Source: an uncultured Coriobacteriaceae bacterium (GTDB taxonomy: Bacteria > Actinomycetota > Coriobacteriia > Coriobacteriales > Eggerthellaceae). Taken from it: a DNA stretch of 64,000 nucleotides. Location of the stretch: the NCBI GenBank assembly GCA_902768975.1, contig CACXMZ010000008.1, positions 99,111-163,110 on the forward strand, read 5' to 3'. This document shows, one piece after another, positions 13,722 through 22,718 of the stretch. Below the pieces are notes generated by a model. The model was not told where the DNA came from and did not search any database. It worked only from the letters and a program-made list of their open reading frames with translations. A program made the translations under genes and the position numbers. The first letter of the stretch is position 1. Each line of letters begins with the position of its first letter.

Positions 13722-15410
13722 ATGCTCGTCCGTAACGAAAACAACACTCCTGTCAAAATTTGGATGGCTTCCAGCAACGGTTATCAGGACCGTTCGTACT
13801 TGCTGCTGAACCAGGCCAACCGCCATGGCCTTATCACCGGTGCTTCGGGCACGGGCAAGACGGTAACCATCAAGGTAATGATAGAAGGCTTTTCGCAGGC
13901 GGGCGTACCCGTGTTCATGGCCGACGTTAAAGGCGACGTGGGCGGCATGGTCCAGGCGGGCGAAAACTCCGAAAACATCCAGAAGCGCCTCGGCAAGTTT
14001 GGCATCGTGGAAGGCTACGAAGGCAAAGACTACGACACTATGCCCGCCGAAGACTGGGCGCCGCTGAAGCAATATGCCGAAGGCTGGCTGCAGGGCTGCC
14101 CCTGCCGTTTCTGGAAGATGGCCGGCGTGAACGCAGCAGGTGCCGAAGGCAAGGGCATTCCCGTGCGCGTGAAAGTTTCCGACATGGGCCCGACCATGTT
14201 GGCGCGCCTGCTCGACCTTACCGACACGCAGGAAGGCGTGCTCAATATTGTCTTCCGCATTGCCGACGACCGCCAACTCGAACTTATCGACCTCAAGGAC
14301 CTGCGCTCCATGCTCACCTACGTGGCCGACCATGCCGACGATTTCAAGATGGACTACGGCAACGTGGCCAAGCAGTCGGTGGCTTCCATCCTGCGTTCGC
14401 TCATTGCGGTTGAAGACCAGGGCGGCACCGAATTCTTCGGCGAACCGGAACTGGACCTCAACGACTGGTTTGCCTGCGACTCCAACGGCCACGGTTACGT
14501 GAACATCCTAAACGCCACCACGCTTATCAACCAGCCGCAGCTCTACGCCATGTTCCTGCTGTGGATGCTTTCCGAGCTGTTCGAAACCCTGCCCGAAGTG
14601 GGCGACCCCGAAAAGCCCAAGTTCGTGTTCGTGTTCGACGAAGCCCACTTGCTGTTCAACAATATGCCGGCCGAACTGCTGGACAAAATCGTGCAGGTGG
14701 TTAAGCTCGTGCGTTCCAAGGGCGTGGGTGTGTACTTCTGTAGCCAAAGCCCGAGCGACATTCCCAACGACGTACTGGCCCAGCTTTCCAACAAGGTCCA
14801 GCATGCCCTGCGTGCCTACACGCCTGCCGAACAAAAGGCCGTGCGCGCCGCCGCAGCCAGCTTCCGCGAAAACCCGGCGTTCAAGGCTGAAGACGTTATT
14901 ACCGAACTGGGTACCGGCGAAGCCCTGGTAAGTTTCCTGGACGAAGAAGGCGTGCCCACCATGGTGCAGCAGTCCAAGATTTTGCCGCCGCAGTGCCTTA
15001 TGGCTGCGCCCGACGAAGCCCTTATTGAAGCGGCGATCGCCAATTCTGGCAACTTGAACACGAAGTATGCTGAAGCGGTGGACAACGAGTCGGCTTATGA
15101 AAAACTCCAGGTAGAAGCCGAAGAACAGGCCAAGCAGGAAGAAGAAAACGCCCGCATTGCTGAACTTGAAGCACAAATTGCTGAAATGGAAAAGCAAAAG
15201 GCCAAGGAAGAAGAAAAGCTGGCCCGCGAAGCCGAAAAAGCGGCAGAACGGGCGGCCCGGGCGGCTGAAAAAGAAGCGGAACGCCAGCGCATTGCGGCTG
15301 AACGTGCCGAACAAAAGCGCCACGACGAAACCATGAAGACCATCAACCAGGTGGGGCGCACGGTGCTCACGCAGATTGCGCGCAACTTCCTGGGGGGACG
15401 CAAGCGCTAG
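13722..15410 (+). CDS. HerA-like ATPase with C-terminal coiled coil (DUF853 family)
   Basis: ATG 13722 is preferred over 13689 because GAAAGGA ends six bases before it; the protein then has 562 residues. It belongs to the DUF853 HerA/FtsK-like NTPases (E. coli YjgR). Walker A is GASGTGKT at about 40-47, followed by FMADVKGDVGG. Walker B is VFVFDEAHLLF around 303-313. An arginine- and Ala-rich stretch follows. The last 110 residues are a long charged coiled coil rich in Glu, Ala and Lys ending in a basic tail. A hexameric motor acting on DNA or protein is expected, but the family has no settled function. It is transcribed alone, just before the adhesin region; no functional link is evident. 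Confidence 0.85.
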   Translation: MLVRNENNTPVKIWMASSNGYQDRSYLLLNQANRHGLITGASGTGKTVTIKVMIEGFSQAGVPVFMADVKGDVGGMVQAGENSENIQKRLGKFGIVEGYEGKDYDTMPAEDWAPLKQYAEGWLQGCPCRFWKMAGVNAAGAEGKGIPVRVKVSDMGPTMLARLLDLTDTQEGVLNIVFRIADDRQLELIDLKDLRSMLTYVADHADDFKMDYGNVAKQSVASILRSLIAVEDQGGTEFFGEPELDLNDWFACDSNGHGYVNILNATTLINQPQLYAMFLLWMLSELFETLPEVGDPEKPKFVFVFDEAHLLFNNMPAELLDKIVQVVKLVRSKGVGVYFCSQSPSDIPNDVLAQLSNKVQHALRAYTPAEQKAVRAAAASFRENPAFKAEDVITELGTGEALVSFLDEEGVPTMVQQSKILPPQCLMAAPDEALIEAAIANSGNLNTKYAEAVDNESAYEKLQVEAEEQAKQEEENARIAELEAQIAEMEKQKAKEEEKLAREAEKAAERAARAAEKEAERQRIAAERAEQKRHDETMKTINQVGRTVLTQIARNFLGGRKR

Positions 15411-15430
15411 ATGTAGGCTTTTATTCAGGC

Positions 15431-15622
15431 AAAACGCCCAAAATGAAGTATAATTTTATCGTTTAGGCGCATGCAGGCCTTGCATGCCCATGCCTTGTGC
15501 TGGGCAGGCTTTGCTTTGCAGCACTAAACACTACAGCGCTGCCGGCCACCAAAGCCACGCAGTAAGTAGTCATTTGAAAAACGAAGTACCTAGTAGAAAA
15601 CAGTCAATCAAAGGGAGCAAAC
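15431..15622 (+). promoter_or_regulatory. Promoter and 5' leader of the LRR/CnaB adhesin gene
   Basis: A box AAAACGCCCAAAAT (15431-15444) and TATAAT (15449-15454) are followed by TTAGGCG. Similar blocks precede the giant adhesin gene. The expected start is near 15461, directly before a 7-bp hairpin GCATGCA/TGCATGC (15469-15475 with 15481-15487). A leader of about 160 bases ends in AAGGGAGC before ATG 15623. No known riboswitch pattern is seen. Confidence 0.55.
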
Positions 15623-18600
15623 ATGGGTACAAACAAGCAGGCACGTAAGGCACGTAAGACCTTCAACTTTGGCGCAAGCGCTGCATTGGCAGTCCTTGCA
15701 GCTGCGGTAGCGCTCACCATTTCGTTTACCGCTTTCGCGGACGAAACCCAGAGCAGCGCAAGTGCTTCGGCTGAAGCGCAAACCAGTTCGCAGCCAGCCA
15801 CGCAAGAAGGCACGGGTGAAGCAAGCGCGAGCGCAAGTGCGGCCGAAGAAGCGGCGGCAAGTGCGAGCGCAGCAGAAGAAGCGTCTTCTTCGGCAGCTTC
15901 CGAAGAAGGGGCGGCTGCTTCGGCAAGTGCTTCGTCTTCGGCAGGCGAAGAAGCTGCTAGCCAGGCCCAACCAGCTACAACGGCTTCCAAGGCAGGTTCC
16001 CTTTCTGCCAAGGGTAAGGGCTATGCGGTTACGCTGAACTACGCCGCTGAAGCAAACATTCCTGAAGGCGCCACGCTTTCCGTGAAAGAACTGGCAAGCA
16101 GTTCCTCTGAATACAAGACCTACGCCAACCTGGCTGCAACCGAAGTCTACGAAGAAGAAGTGGGCGAGCTCCCTTATGCGCGCTTCTTCGACATTACCAT
16201 TCTGGACGCCAAGGGCGCAGCGGTTGAACCTGCAGTTCCCGTTACAGTGCAGATTGACCTTAAAGACGCCGACCTCGAAAACGAAGACGTTGAAGTTGCG
16301 GCTGTTCACATTGCGGACAACGCAAAGTCGGCCGACGTGGTGCCCCTGGACGTAAACACACAGGGCGCAAGCCAAGTGGCAACCATCGAAGCGAATAGCT
16401 TTAGCATCTATGGCGTTATTTCCTACTACACGGTGGACTTCTATTACACTGCCGAAGGCGCAGGTGAACCCGCTGAATACCACATGGCTGGTGGCTCCAA
16501 TATGATGCTTTCCGACCTGTTCGACAAGCTGGGCATCACCAGAAGCTCATCCGACATCCAATCAGTCGACTTTACCGACACCTCCCTCGTAACCTTCACT
16601 AAGGAAGGAAGCGACTGGAAAATCAATTCCCTTAAGCCGTTTACAACAAGCGAGATGCTGACCATTACCTTTACAGACGGTCAGGTGATCTTCATCGGCG
16701 TGGAAGACGACGCCGGTCCCGGCTGGTTCGCCGGCGGTGACATCTATTGGAGGATACAATCAGGCAAGCTGATCATCCGCCCGAAGGACAGCCTTGGAGG
16801 GGCAGAGGGAACAGGATACCTCAGGAAATGGAACGGAAATAACTATACCGCTCTGACAAGCTGGCCGTGGAATGCATACCGCAGTGAGATCACAGAGGTG
16901 GAGGTTCAGGGAACAGTTATCGTGGACACCGGCATAAGGCTTGAGTATATGTTCGCCAACTGCCCTAACCTTGTAAGCGTTAATCTGGCCGGCCTTGATA
17001 CTGAGTACGCCGAATCCTTCAAGCGCATGTTCCAGAATTGCAGCGCTCTTACGGAACTTGACCTCAGCAACTTTACAAACGCTAAAAAAGTCTATGATAT
17101 GCAGGACATGGTTGCCGGATGCTCAAGCCTGGAAACATTTATCCTGAACAATGAATCATTTATAACCCGTACAAGTACTGCAAGTGAAACGGCTATCACA
17201 TCAGGCGGTGTACAGCTTACCAATATGTTCCAGGGCTGCACAAGTCTTAAAACTGTAGATATGTCCAACATCACGATTTACGGGCGAGACAGTGACGGCT
17301 GGAACCAGGCCAGAAGGCTTTTCTACAATCGCTCAAGTCTTGAGAGCGTAAATTTATCAAATACCCAGTTCATCAATGTAAAAGATTTCACCGAAATGTT
17401 TTACGGGTGTTCCTCACTTACAGATCTGAACATGGAAGAGATTTATGTTGAAGATGCAGTAAGCATGAACAATATGTTCCAAAACTGCAGCTCGCTGGAA
17501 ACCCTGGATGTATCCGGTTTTGGCAAGCTTGAACATATCGAGAACATGGATGGTTTTGTGAACGGATGTACCGGGCTCAAGGTGTTGAATATCGACAATC
17601 TGGACAATTCGCGTATCGGCCCGACAAACAATAGACACCATACGAGCGAAGCAATTGCCGGCAGTACCGGTGCTGCGGAATACGGTCGCATGCTGGATAT
17701 TCACACCTGTACTGCACTAGAGACCCTTTCGGCCAAGAAATCCAATGTTTGGATGTGCTATAACAACCGCGGTGTTCCGGGGAGCGAATACTACAATGCG
17801 GCTTTTGAAAACGACGTCTATTACTTCACCGATAAAGAGATGGAGTTTGCATCCGATGTGGGACCTACGGTAACCATTGATAGCGACCGCGACTACATCG
17901 ACCTCATAACAGACCGCGACGGAACCAATGTACCAACAACAAATCCGGTGCAGAGTCCGCTTCCGGACGCATCGACAAATATCAACATTGCAAACGGAGA
18001 CCTTAACAAAATAGGCACTACCACTAACCGCGCGGGAATGTTGGCACCGGGTGTATATACTCTTAAAACCACAGGCCGTACGGAACCTGCTGGTGCGCCT
18101 ATGTGTGACACCTATTACCGCATTGCCTATATCGGCAAGGTGCCTTATAAGGTTGAAGGTATCGAAGATGGCGATCCTGACCTTGTCAAGGTTGACGGCA
18201 CAGATAACACCTATATCAGCACTACGAAAAGAGTATGGCCTGACAGCGGGGATGTTGTCATAGACCGCACAAGTAGTCCTATCAAGGTTACCTACGAAAA
18301 AGCTGCTGTTGACATGAATGGCAGAAAATATGACGTCGTTATTACCATTACCAAGATTACCTTCAAGGATGTGGGAAATGTTCCAACAGATCCGGGTAGT
18401 GCAAGACGTAAGCATGACGGAAACAACTATGTTCCGACTAACCGCGAGTACTATAGGCCAATTCTGCAGGCCCATAAGAGTGAGGGCTTGCAATTCCATA
18501 ACTATGTTTGGACTGGGGAACCTACCGAGCCATGGAGCAAAACCAACTGCCTGAGCAAAGGTTCCGGAACCGACATAGAATTTAGCATTTCGATTGACGG

Positions 18601-21600
18601 CGCGCCGGACGACACATCCTTTGTATTCAAAGGAGAAGATCTTGACGTAGCCTATAGCCAGAATTGGCATAATGATCCTACTGACGCATGTCTCGATAAG
18701 CTCCCTGTAGGGGACAATACATACGGTATCGGCGGAGAAGGCTTTGTACTGGGAGACGGAAATGTGCTTGGAACGGTAGAATTTGCTGAGCATACCGGCC
18801 TTGCCTTGGTGGAGGGCAACAAAGTTATTACGACCGGCTCCGACCCGGATACCACGTGGTCAGAGTTCACTGTAAAGGCAGATGCGAAGGGCGCAAATTA
18901 CACATGGACCAGCGGTGTATCCTGTACATCCTATGCGCTCCGCAACACCAAGGCGCAGAATGCAGGTACCACAAAGCTGCAGCCTAAGGTTTTGAAAGAA
19001 CTCGTAAACGGCACTTTGAAGGCCGATCAGTTTGAATTTGAGTTGAAAGAAGTCAGCACGGATCCTAGCGGCATTCCTGGTCCGTTTAAGCCGGGAGTAG
19101 ATCCTTTGGAAAAGGCAGTACCGCAGGAAAAGAAGAATGATGCCGACGGAAACGTCGTCTTCGACACCATGGAATTCAAGTCGGACGAAGATGATGGCTA
19201 CTTCCCGGGTACAGCAACTGACAATACGCACAACACTTACACCTACACGTATAAGGTATCTGAGAAAATACCTACCGACGCCAAGGACGTAGAAGGCTAT
19301 AAGGTCAAGGACGGCGTCGTCTATGACACGTCCGAACATACCGTTACGATTGTAATAACCACCCCGGAAAATGAAACGGAGATGCTGCGCGGCATTAAGG
19401 CGGCAGTCTACGTGGACAAGACGCCTGGCGCCGGAGTCGAGCCTGACAAAGTCTATTGGCATCAGGAGAAGACCTGCGTGGACTGCAGCAACGGCACTCC
19501 GACAACTATTCCTGCGGAGAAATGGTATGACGAAGATGGCAACGAAATAGACGACCCGAACCCATTCCTGCTTACCGGCGTGAAATTCAAGAACCAGGAA
19601 GTAAAGACCACCCTTAATATTCCCGTGCAAAAGATTCTTCAAGGCCGTCCCTGGAAGGACACAGACGAATTTGCTGCCGGCCTGGTGTTGGTAAGCGCGG
19701 ACGCCCCTATGCCTGAGAATACTCAGACTATCGGCGCGGGTGAAAAGGTTTCCGAAGTAATTATCGATAGCCAAGGCACTCCAGTTAAAAAAGGAGAAAA
19801 AGTAATTGGTTATAAAACCGCGTTCGATACCATTACCTACAACATCGACGATGTAGGTACGCATGAATACAATGTACGCGAGCTTATGCCTGCTGAATCC
19901 AGTGTAGATGCCATTCCTGGCGTTACCTATGACGCGGAAAAATACGCCGTTGAGGTAAAGGTTGAACTGGACGATACAGACCCGGATGACCTGAAGCTCG
20001 TTGCAACAGCAACATACAAGAATGCTCAAGGTGAAACGGTAACGCTTTCCAGCTTCACCAACGTCTATGACGCGGAAGAAACCTCTTATAAGATGGAAGC
20101 CGTCAAGGACTACTTTGATGTTACCGAGGGCAAAGAAATCAAGCTAACCGGCAACGAATTCTTATTTGCCGTGCGCCCCATTGGTGAAAATGCAGCCATC
20201 GCACCTATGCCGGAAGACACAGAAGGAACCGGAGCCGACCGTGTGTTCTATAAGGGTAACGAAGACGACGGCGACATTGAATTCGAACGAAACCCGGACG
20301 GCATAAAGGACGGCATGGTCTTCAACTACAAGGCTCTCCTTGAGGCAGGCGTGGACGACGCAGCCCTTCATTCCGACAAAGGCGTGGACTTCGAATACGT
20401 GCTCTATGAAATCATTCCGGGCACGCCGGAAGGTATTGCCAAGGGCAAGACGCTTACAGGCGACGAAACCCTGGTCAACAACGAAGACGGCACCTATTCC
20501 GTAATCGGCGACGATCAGGAAACTGTATATGACGGCGTTCATCATACGCGTAAGATCACCGTAAAGGTTATCCAGGGCGACGCCACCGAAACAGGTGAAA
20601 CGGTTACGGTAGAAGGTCAGCAATACGACGTCTATAAAGACTTCAATGAAGTGGAATTCTACGAAAAAGACGGTAAAGCTTATAAGAAGGCAGATAACAC
20701 ACTATTTACCCCTGACCTTGAAACCCTTGATGTAGAAGGCCATGCAGACGACCACAATGCCTGCTACTACGTAAGCGAAAAGGGCGGCAAGACCACAGAA
20801 GTCCCGATGAGCGATGTTGAAGGATATGATCCTGAAAGACACCACTTCAAGGTGGACGAACACGGCGACGAAGTTTTGGGAGCCCCAATATTTATTAACT
20901 ACCGTTTCGACCAAAAGTACGTTGCCCTTAAGGCGACTAAGGTTTGGGACGACGCCGACGACCAGGACAAGATCCGCCCCGCTTCCATTACGCTCAACAT
21001 TAAGAGTGACGAAGGCGACTACGAACCAACCGCTCTTGTGGTTAAGGGCGACTCCTGGACGGCTTCTGAAAAGCTGCCGGTTTATGAATTCGACATCAAG
21101 GAAGAAAAGGTGAAGGAAATCACCTATTCCGTCGTGGAAAAGGTCCCGGCAGGGTATACCGTAAGCTACGACCCAAATCCTTCCGCAATTAAGTTCGACC
21201 CAGCCACGACCGAATTTGCCCTTACGGTAACGAACAAGCACACCCCTGGCGAAGGCGCCATTGAAGGCGACGAAACATGGGGGTTGAAGGGCGAACCACA
21301 AACGGGCACGCCGAAGTACGACGTGAACCCGCAGAACCCTGTTACTCCAACGGGCCTGGTAAAGCCCGATAAACCGGGTGCAAGCATCAGCGACGACGGC
21401 AAGACGGTAACCATTCCTGGCGAAGGCATCTACGTGCTCAATGCCGACGGCACCATTACCTTCAGACCGGAACCAGACTTCCTGGGCGACCCAACGCCGG
21501 TCGACGTGCAGGGCGTAGACAAGCAGGGCAACGTTATAACGGCTACCTACACGCCGCACGTAATCGATCCCACCGACTCGTTCATAGTGTCGCGTACTAT

Positions 21601-22117
21601 CCACTTCACCTACGAAACAAAGGATGGTAAGCAAGTTACGGACATGCTCGTCCAAACAGGTACCATCACGCGCAAGGCGACGAAGGTAGACCCGAAGACG
21701 GGCGAAGTCTTGGAATGGGGTCCCTGGGGCTCATACACCTTCCCAGCGGTTAAGAACCCCGACAAGGAAGCCGGGCCGGAATGGGCAACGAAGGACATAG
21801 CGGGCGAGCTAACGGTTTACGGACCGGAGCCAGTTGCAGACGTTTATATCGTGTACCACAAGAAGACGCCGGCGCCGACGCCAGCCCCGAAGACGAATCC
21901 TGCTGGCACGGGCGACGCAGCACCGCTTGGGCCGCTGGCAGCACTTGCGCTTGCGGGCGTAGCGGGTATTGGCCTGGCGCTCGGTATGCGCCGTCGCAAC
22001 GCCACGGCAGCGGCTACGGCAGTGCGTGGGCGTAATGCAACGGCAACGGCAGCACGCGGCAGCAATCGCACACAAGCACGCAGCAGCGCACCGCGCGGAA
22101 GGCACGTGCGCAAGTAG
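15623..22117 (+). CDS. Large surface protein: LRR, FctA, CnaB and CshA-like modules
   Basis: A 2164-residue exported protein. Order: signal peptide (1-39, ending AFADE); a Ser/Ala/Glu low-complexity spacer (40-130); a beta domain (about 130-265); a second beta domain (about 270-390). Then come BspA/DUF285-type leucine-rich repeats (about 430-700, repeating MFxNCxxLxxLDLS) and a long unassigned region (700-1110). Three FctA-like pilin modules (about 1114-1325, 1330-1483, 1489-1765) are followed by one CnaB module (1767-1875, KVWDDADDQDKIRP). Next is a CshA-like fibril repeat (1877-1983), a MucBP-like domain (1985-2083), a Pro/Ala spacer, NPAGTGD, a hydrophobic segment and a 40-residue basic tail ending GRHVRK. 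It looks like a sortase-anchored adhesin stiffened by isopeptide bonds. Codon use changes after about residue 280, hinting at a mosaic origin. Binding partner unknown. Confidence 0.88.
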   Translation: MGTNKQARKARKTFNFGASAALAVLAAAVALTISFTAFADETQSSASASAEAQTSSQPATQEGTGEASASASAAEEAAASASAAEEASSSAASEEGAAASASASSSAGEEAASQAQPATTASKAGSLSAKGKGYAVTLNYAAEANIPEGATLSVKELASSSSEYKTYANLAATEVYEEEVGELPYARFFDITILDAKGAAVEPAVPVTVQIDLKDADLENEDVEVAAVHIADNAKSADVVPLDVNTQGASQVATIEANSFSIYGVISYYTVDFYYTAEGAGEPAEYHMAGGSNMMLSDLFDKLGITRSSSDIQSVDFTDTSLVTFTKEGSDWKINSLKPFTTSEMLTITFTDGQVIFIGVEDDAGPGWFAGGDIYWRIQSGKLIIRPKDSLGGAEGTGYLRKWNGNNYTALTSWPWNAYRSEITEVEVQGTVIVDTGIRLEYMFANCPNLVSVNLAGLDTEYAESFKRMFQNCSALTELDLSNFTNAKKVYDMQDMVAGCSSLETFILNNESFITRTSTASETAITSGGVQLTNMFQGCTSLKTVDMSNITIYGRDSDGWNQARRLFYNRSSLESVNLSNTQFINVKDFTEMFYGCSSLTDLNMEEIYVEDAVSMNNMFQNCSSLETLDVSGFGKLEHIENMDGFVNGCTGLKVLNIDNLDNSRIGPTNNRHHTSEAIAGSTGAAEYGRMLDIHTCTALETLSAKKSNVWMCYNNRGVPGSEYYNAAFENDVYYFTDKEMEFASDVGPTVTIDSDRDYIDLITDRDGTNVPTTNPVQSPLPDASTNINIANGDLNKIGTTTNRAGMLAPGVYTLKTTGRTEPAGAPMCDTYYRIAYIGKVPYKVEGIEDGDPDLVKVDGTDNTYISTTKRVWPDSGDVVIDRTSSPIKVTYEKAAVDMNGRKYDVVITITKITFKDVGNVPTDPGSARRKHDGNNYVPTNREYYRPILQAHKSEGLQFHNYVWTGEPTEPWSKTNCLSKGSGTDIEFSISIDGAPDDTSFVFKGEDLDVAYSQNWHNDPTDACLDKLPVGDNTYGIGGEGFVLGDGNVLGTVEFAEHTGLALVEGNKVITTGSDPDTTWSEFTVKADAKGANYTWTSGVSCTSYALRNTKAQNAGTTKLQPKVLKELVNGTLKADQFEFELKEVSTDPSGIPGPFKPGVDPLEKAVPQEKKNDADGNVVFDTMEFKSDEDDGYFPGTATDNTHNTYTYTYKVSEKIPTDAKDVEGYKVKDGVVYDTSEHTVTIVITTPENETEMLRGIKAAVYVDKTPGAGVEPDKVYWHQEKTCVDCSNGTPTTIPAEKWYDEDGNEIDDPNPFLLTGVKFKNQEVKTTLNIPVQKILQGRPWKDTDEFAAGLVLVSADAPMPENTQTIGAGEKVSEVIIDSQGTPVKKGEKVIGYKTAFDTITYNIDDVGTHEYNVRELMPAESSVDAIPGVTYDAEKYAVEVKVELDDTDPDDLKLVATATYKNAQGETVTLSSFTNVYDAEETSYKMEAVKDYFDVTEGKEIKLTGNEFLFAVRPIGENAAIAPMPEDTEGTGADRVFYKGNEDDGDIEFERNPDGIKDGMVFNYKALLEAGVDDAALHSDKGVDFEYVLYEIIPGTPEGIAKGKTLTGDETLVNNEDGTYSVIGDDQETVYDGVHHTRKITVKVIQGDATETGETVTVEGQQYDVYKDFNEVEFYEKDGKAYKKADNTLFTPDLETLDVEGHADDHNACYYVSEKGGKTTEVPMSDVEGYDPERHHFKVDEHGDEVLGAPIFINYRFDQKYVALKATKVWDDADDQDKIRPASITLNIKSDEGDYEPTALVVKGDSWTASEKLPVYEFDIKEEKVKEITYSVVEKVPAGYTVSYDPNPSAIKFDPATTEFALTVTNKHTPGEGAIEGDETWGLKGEPQTGTPKYDVNPQNPVTPTGLVKPDKPGASISDDGKTVTIPGEGIYVLNADGTITFRPEPDFLGDPTPVDVQGVDKQGNVITATYTPHVIDPTDSFIVSRTIHFTYETKDGKQVTDMLVQTGTITRKATKVDPKTGEVLEWGPWGSYTFPAVKNPDKEAGPEWATKDIAGELTVYGPEPVADVYIVYHKKTPAPTPAPKTNPAGTGDAAPLGPLAALALAGVAGIGLALGMRRRNATAAATAVRGRNATATAARGSNRTQARSSAPRGRHVRK

Positions 22118-22156
22118 TGCGGCGCTAGATTAAAGCCCTGCGGGGCAAAACCAATC

Positions 22157-22186
22157 AAGGCGGTTCTTCGGAACCGCCTTCTTTTT
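22157..22186 (+). terminator. Terminator of the LRR/CnaB adhesin gene
   Basis: AAGGCGGTTC (22157-22166), a UUCG tetraloop and GAACCGCCTT (22171-22180), then CTTTTT. A very stable intrinsic terminator. Confidence 0.95.
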
Positions 22187-22329
22187 GTAGCTCTCATACT
22201 CTAAAATTGCTTGCAGCATATATATTAGAAACTTAGTATCAAAATGTATGTACTGACGATTAGTAAACTGGCTCTTTTGCGACAATAATGCACATTTGAA
22301 AACCCAATAATTCTTTGCGTGAACTGGGA

Positions 22330-22718
22330 AAAACGTCCAAAATAGTTTGGTTTTCGTCTATAAATGCAGTATAATTTGTACGATTAGGCGGATTTCGCTC
22401 GCGTGAGCGTGCGCAAACCCGCCTAGCGTAAGCATGGTAACAGGAAAGAAACGAACTAGAAACGTAGGAGGAACCGTGCAAGAAATGCGCCAAATATGCG
22501 GACCAAAATCCGTGATAATTCGTATCAGGTATGTAGCGTAGAGCAGGGGAGATGACGTATAGGCGCGGCAAGCAAACAGAGCTTTTTTCAGGCGGCAAAC
22601 ATGCTGGTACGTTCCTATAATTTCAGCCCTTTTACCTGGACTTTTACGTGGCTGTGCAGCCCTTTGGCAGCACCCACCTTACGCGTAAAAAAGTGCTAAC
22701 GGAAACAGGAGACTTTCT
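22330..22718 (+). promoter_or_regulatory. Promoter and long 5' leader of the giant adhesin gene
   Basis: The 530 bases between the terminator and the giant gene hold no convincing ORF. A box AAAACGTCCAAAAT (22330-22343) is followed by TTGGTT (22347-22352), 17 bases, and TATAAT (22370-22375), then CGATTAGGCG. The expected start is near 22382. The transcript would begin with a nested hairpin (TAGGCGG 22385-22391 with CCGCCTA 22419-22425; inside it CGCTC/GAGCG) and carry a leader of about 335 bases. A second TATAAT without a -35 lies at 22616-22621. AGGAGA at 22707-22712 serves ATG 22719. Confidence 0.55.

Noticed and set aside
13722..22117. HerA-like ATPase as part of an adhesin export system
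   Set aside because: Adjacent but separately promoted, and the DUF853 family is widespread without adhesins; proximity alone is not enough.
22260..22598. Minus-strand ORF of 112 codons in the leader of the giant gene
   Set aside because: Runs antisense through the promoter and 5' hairpin shared with the other adhesin gene, has atypical amino-acid composition and no ribosome site.
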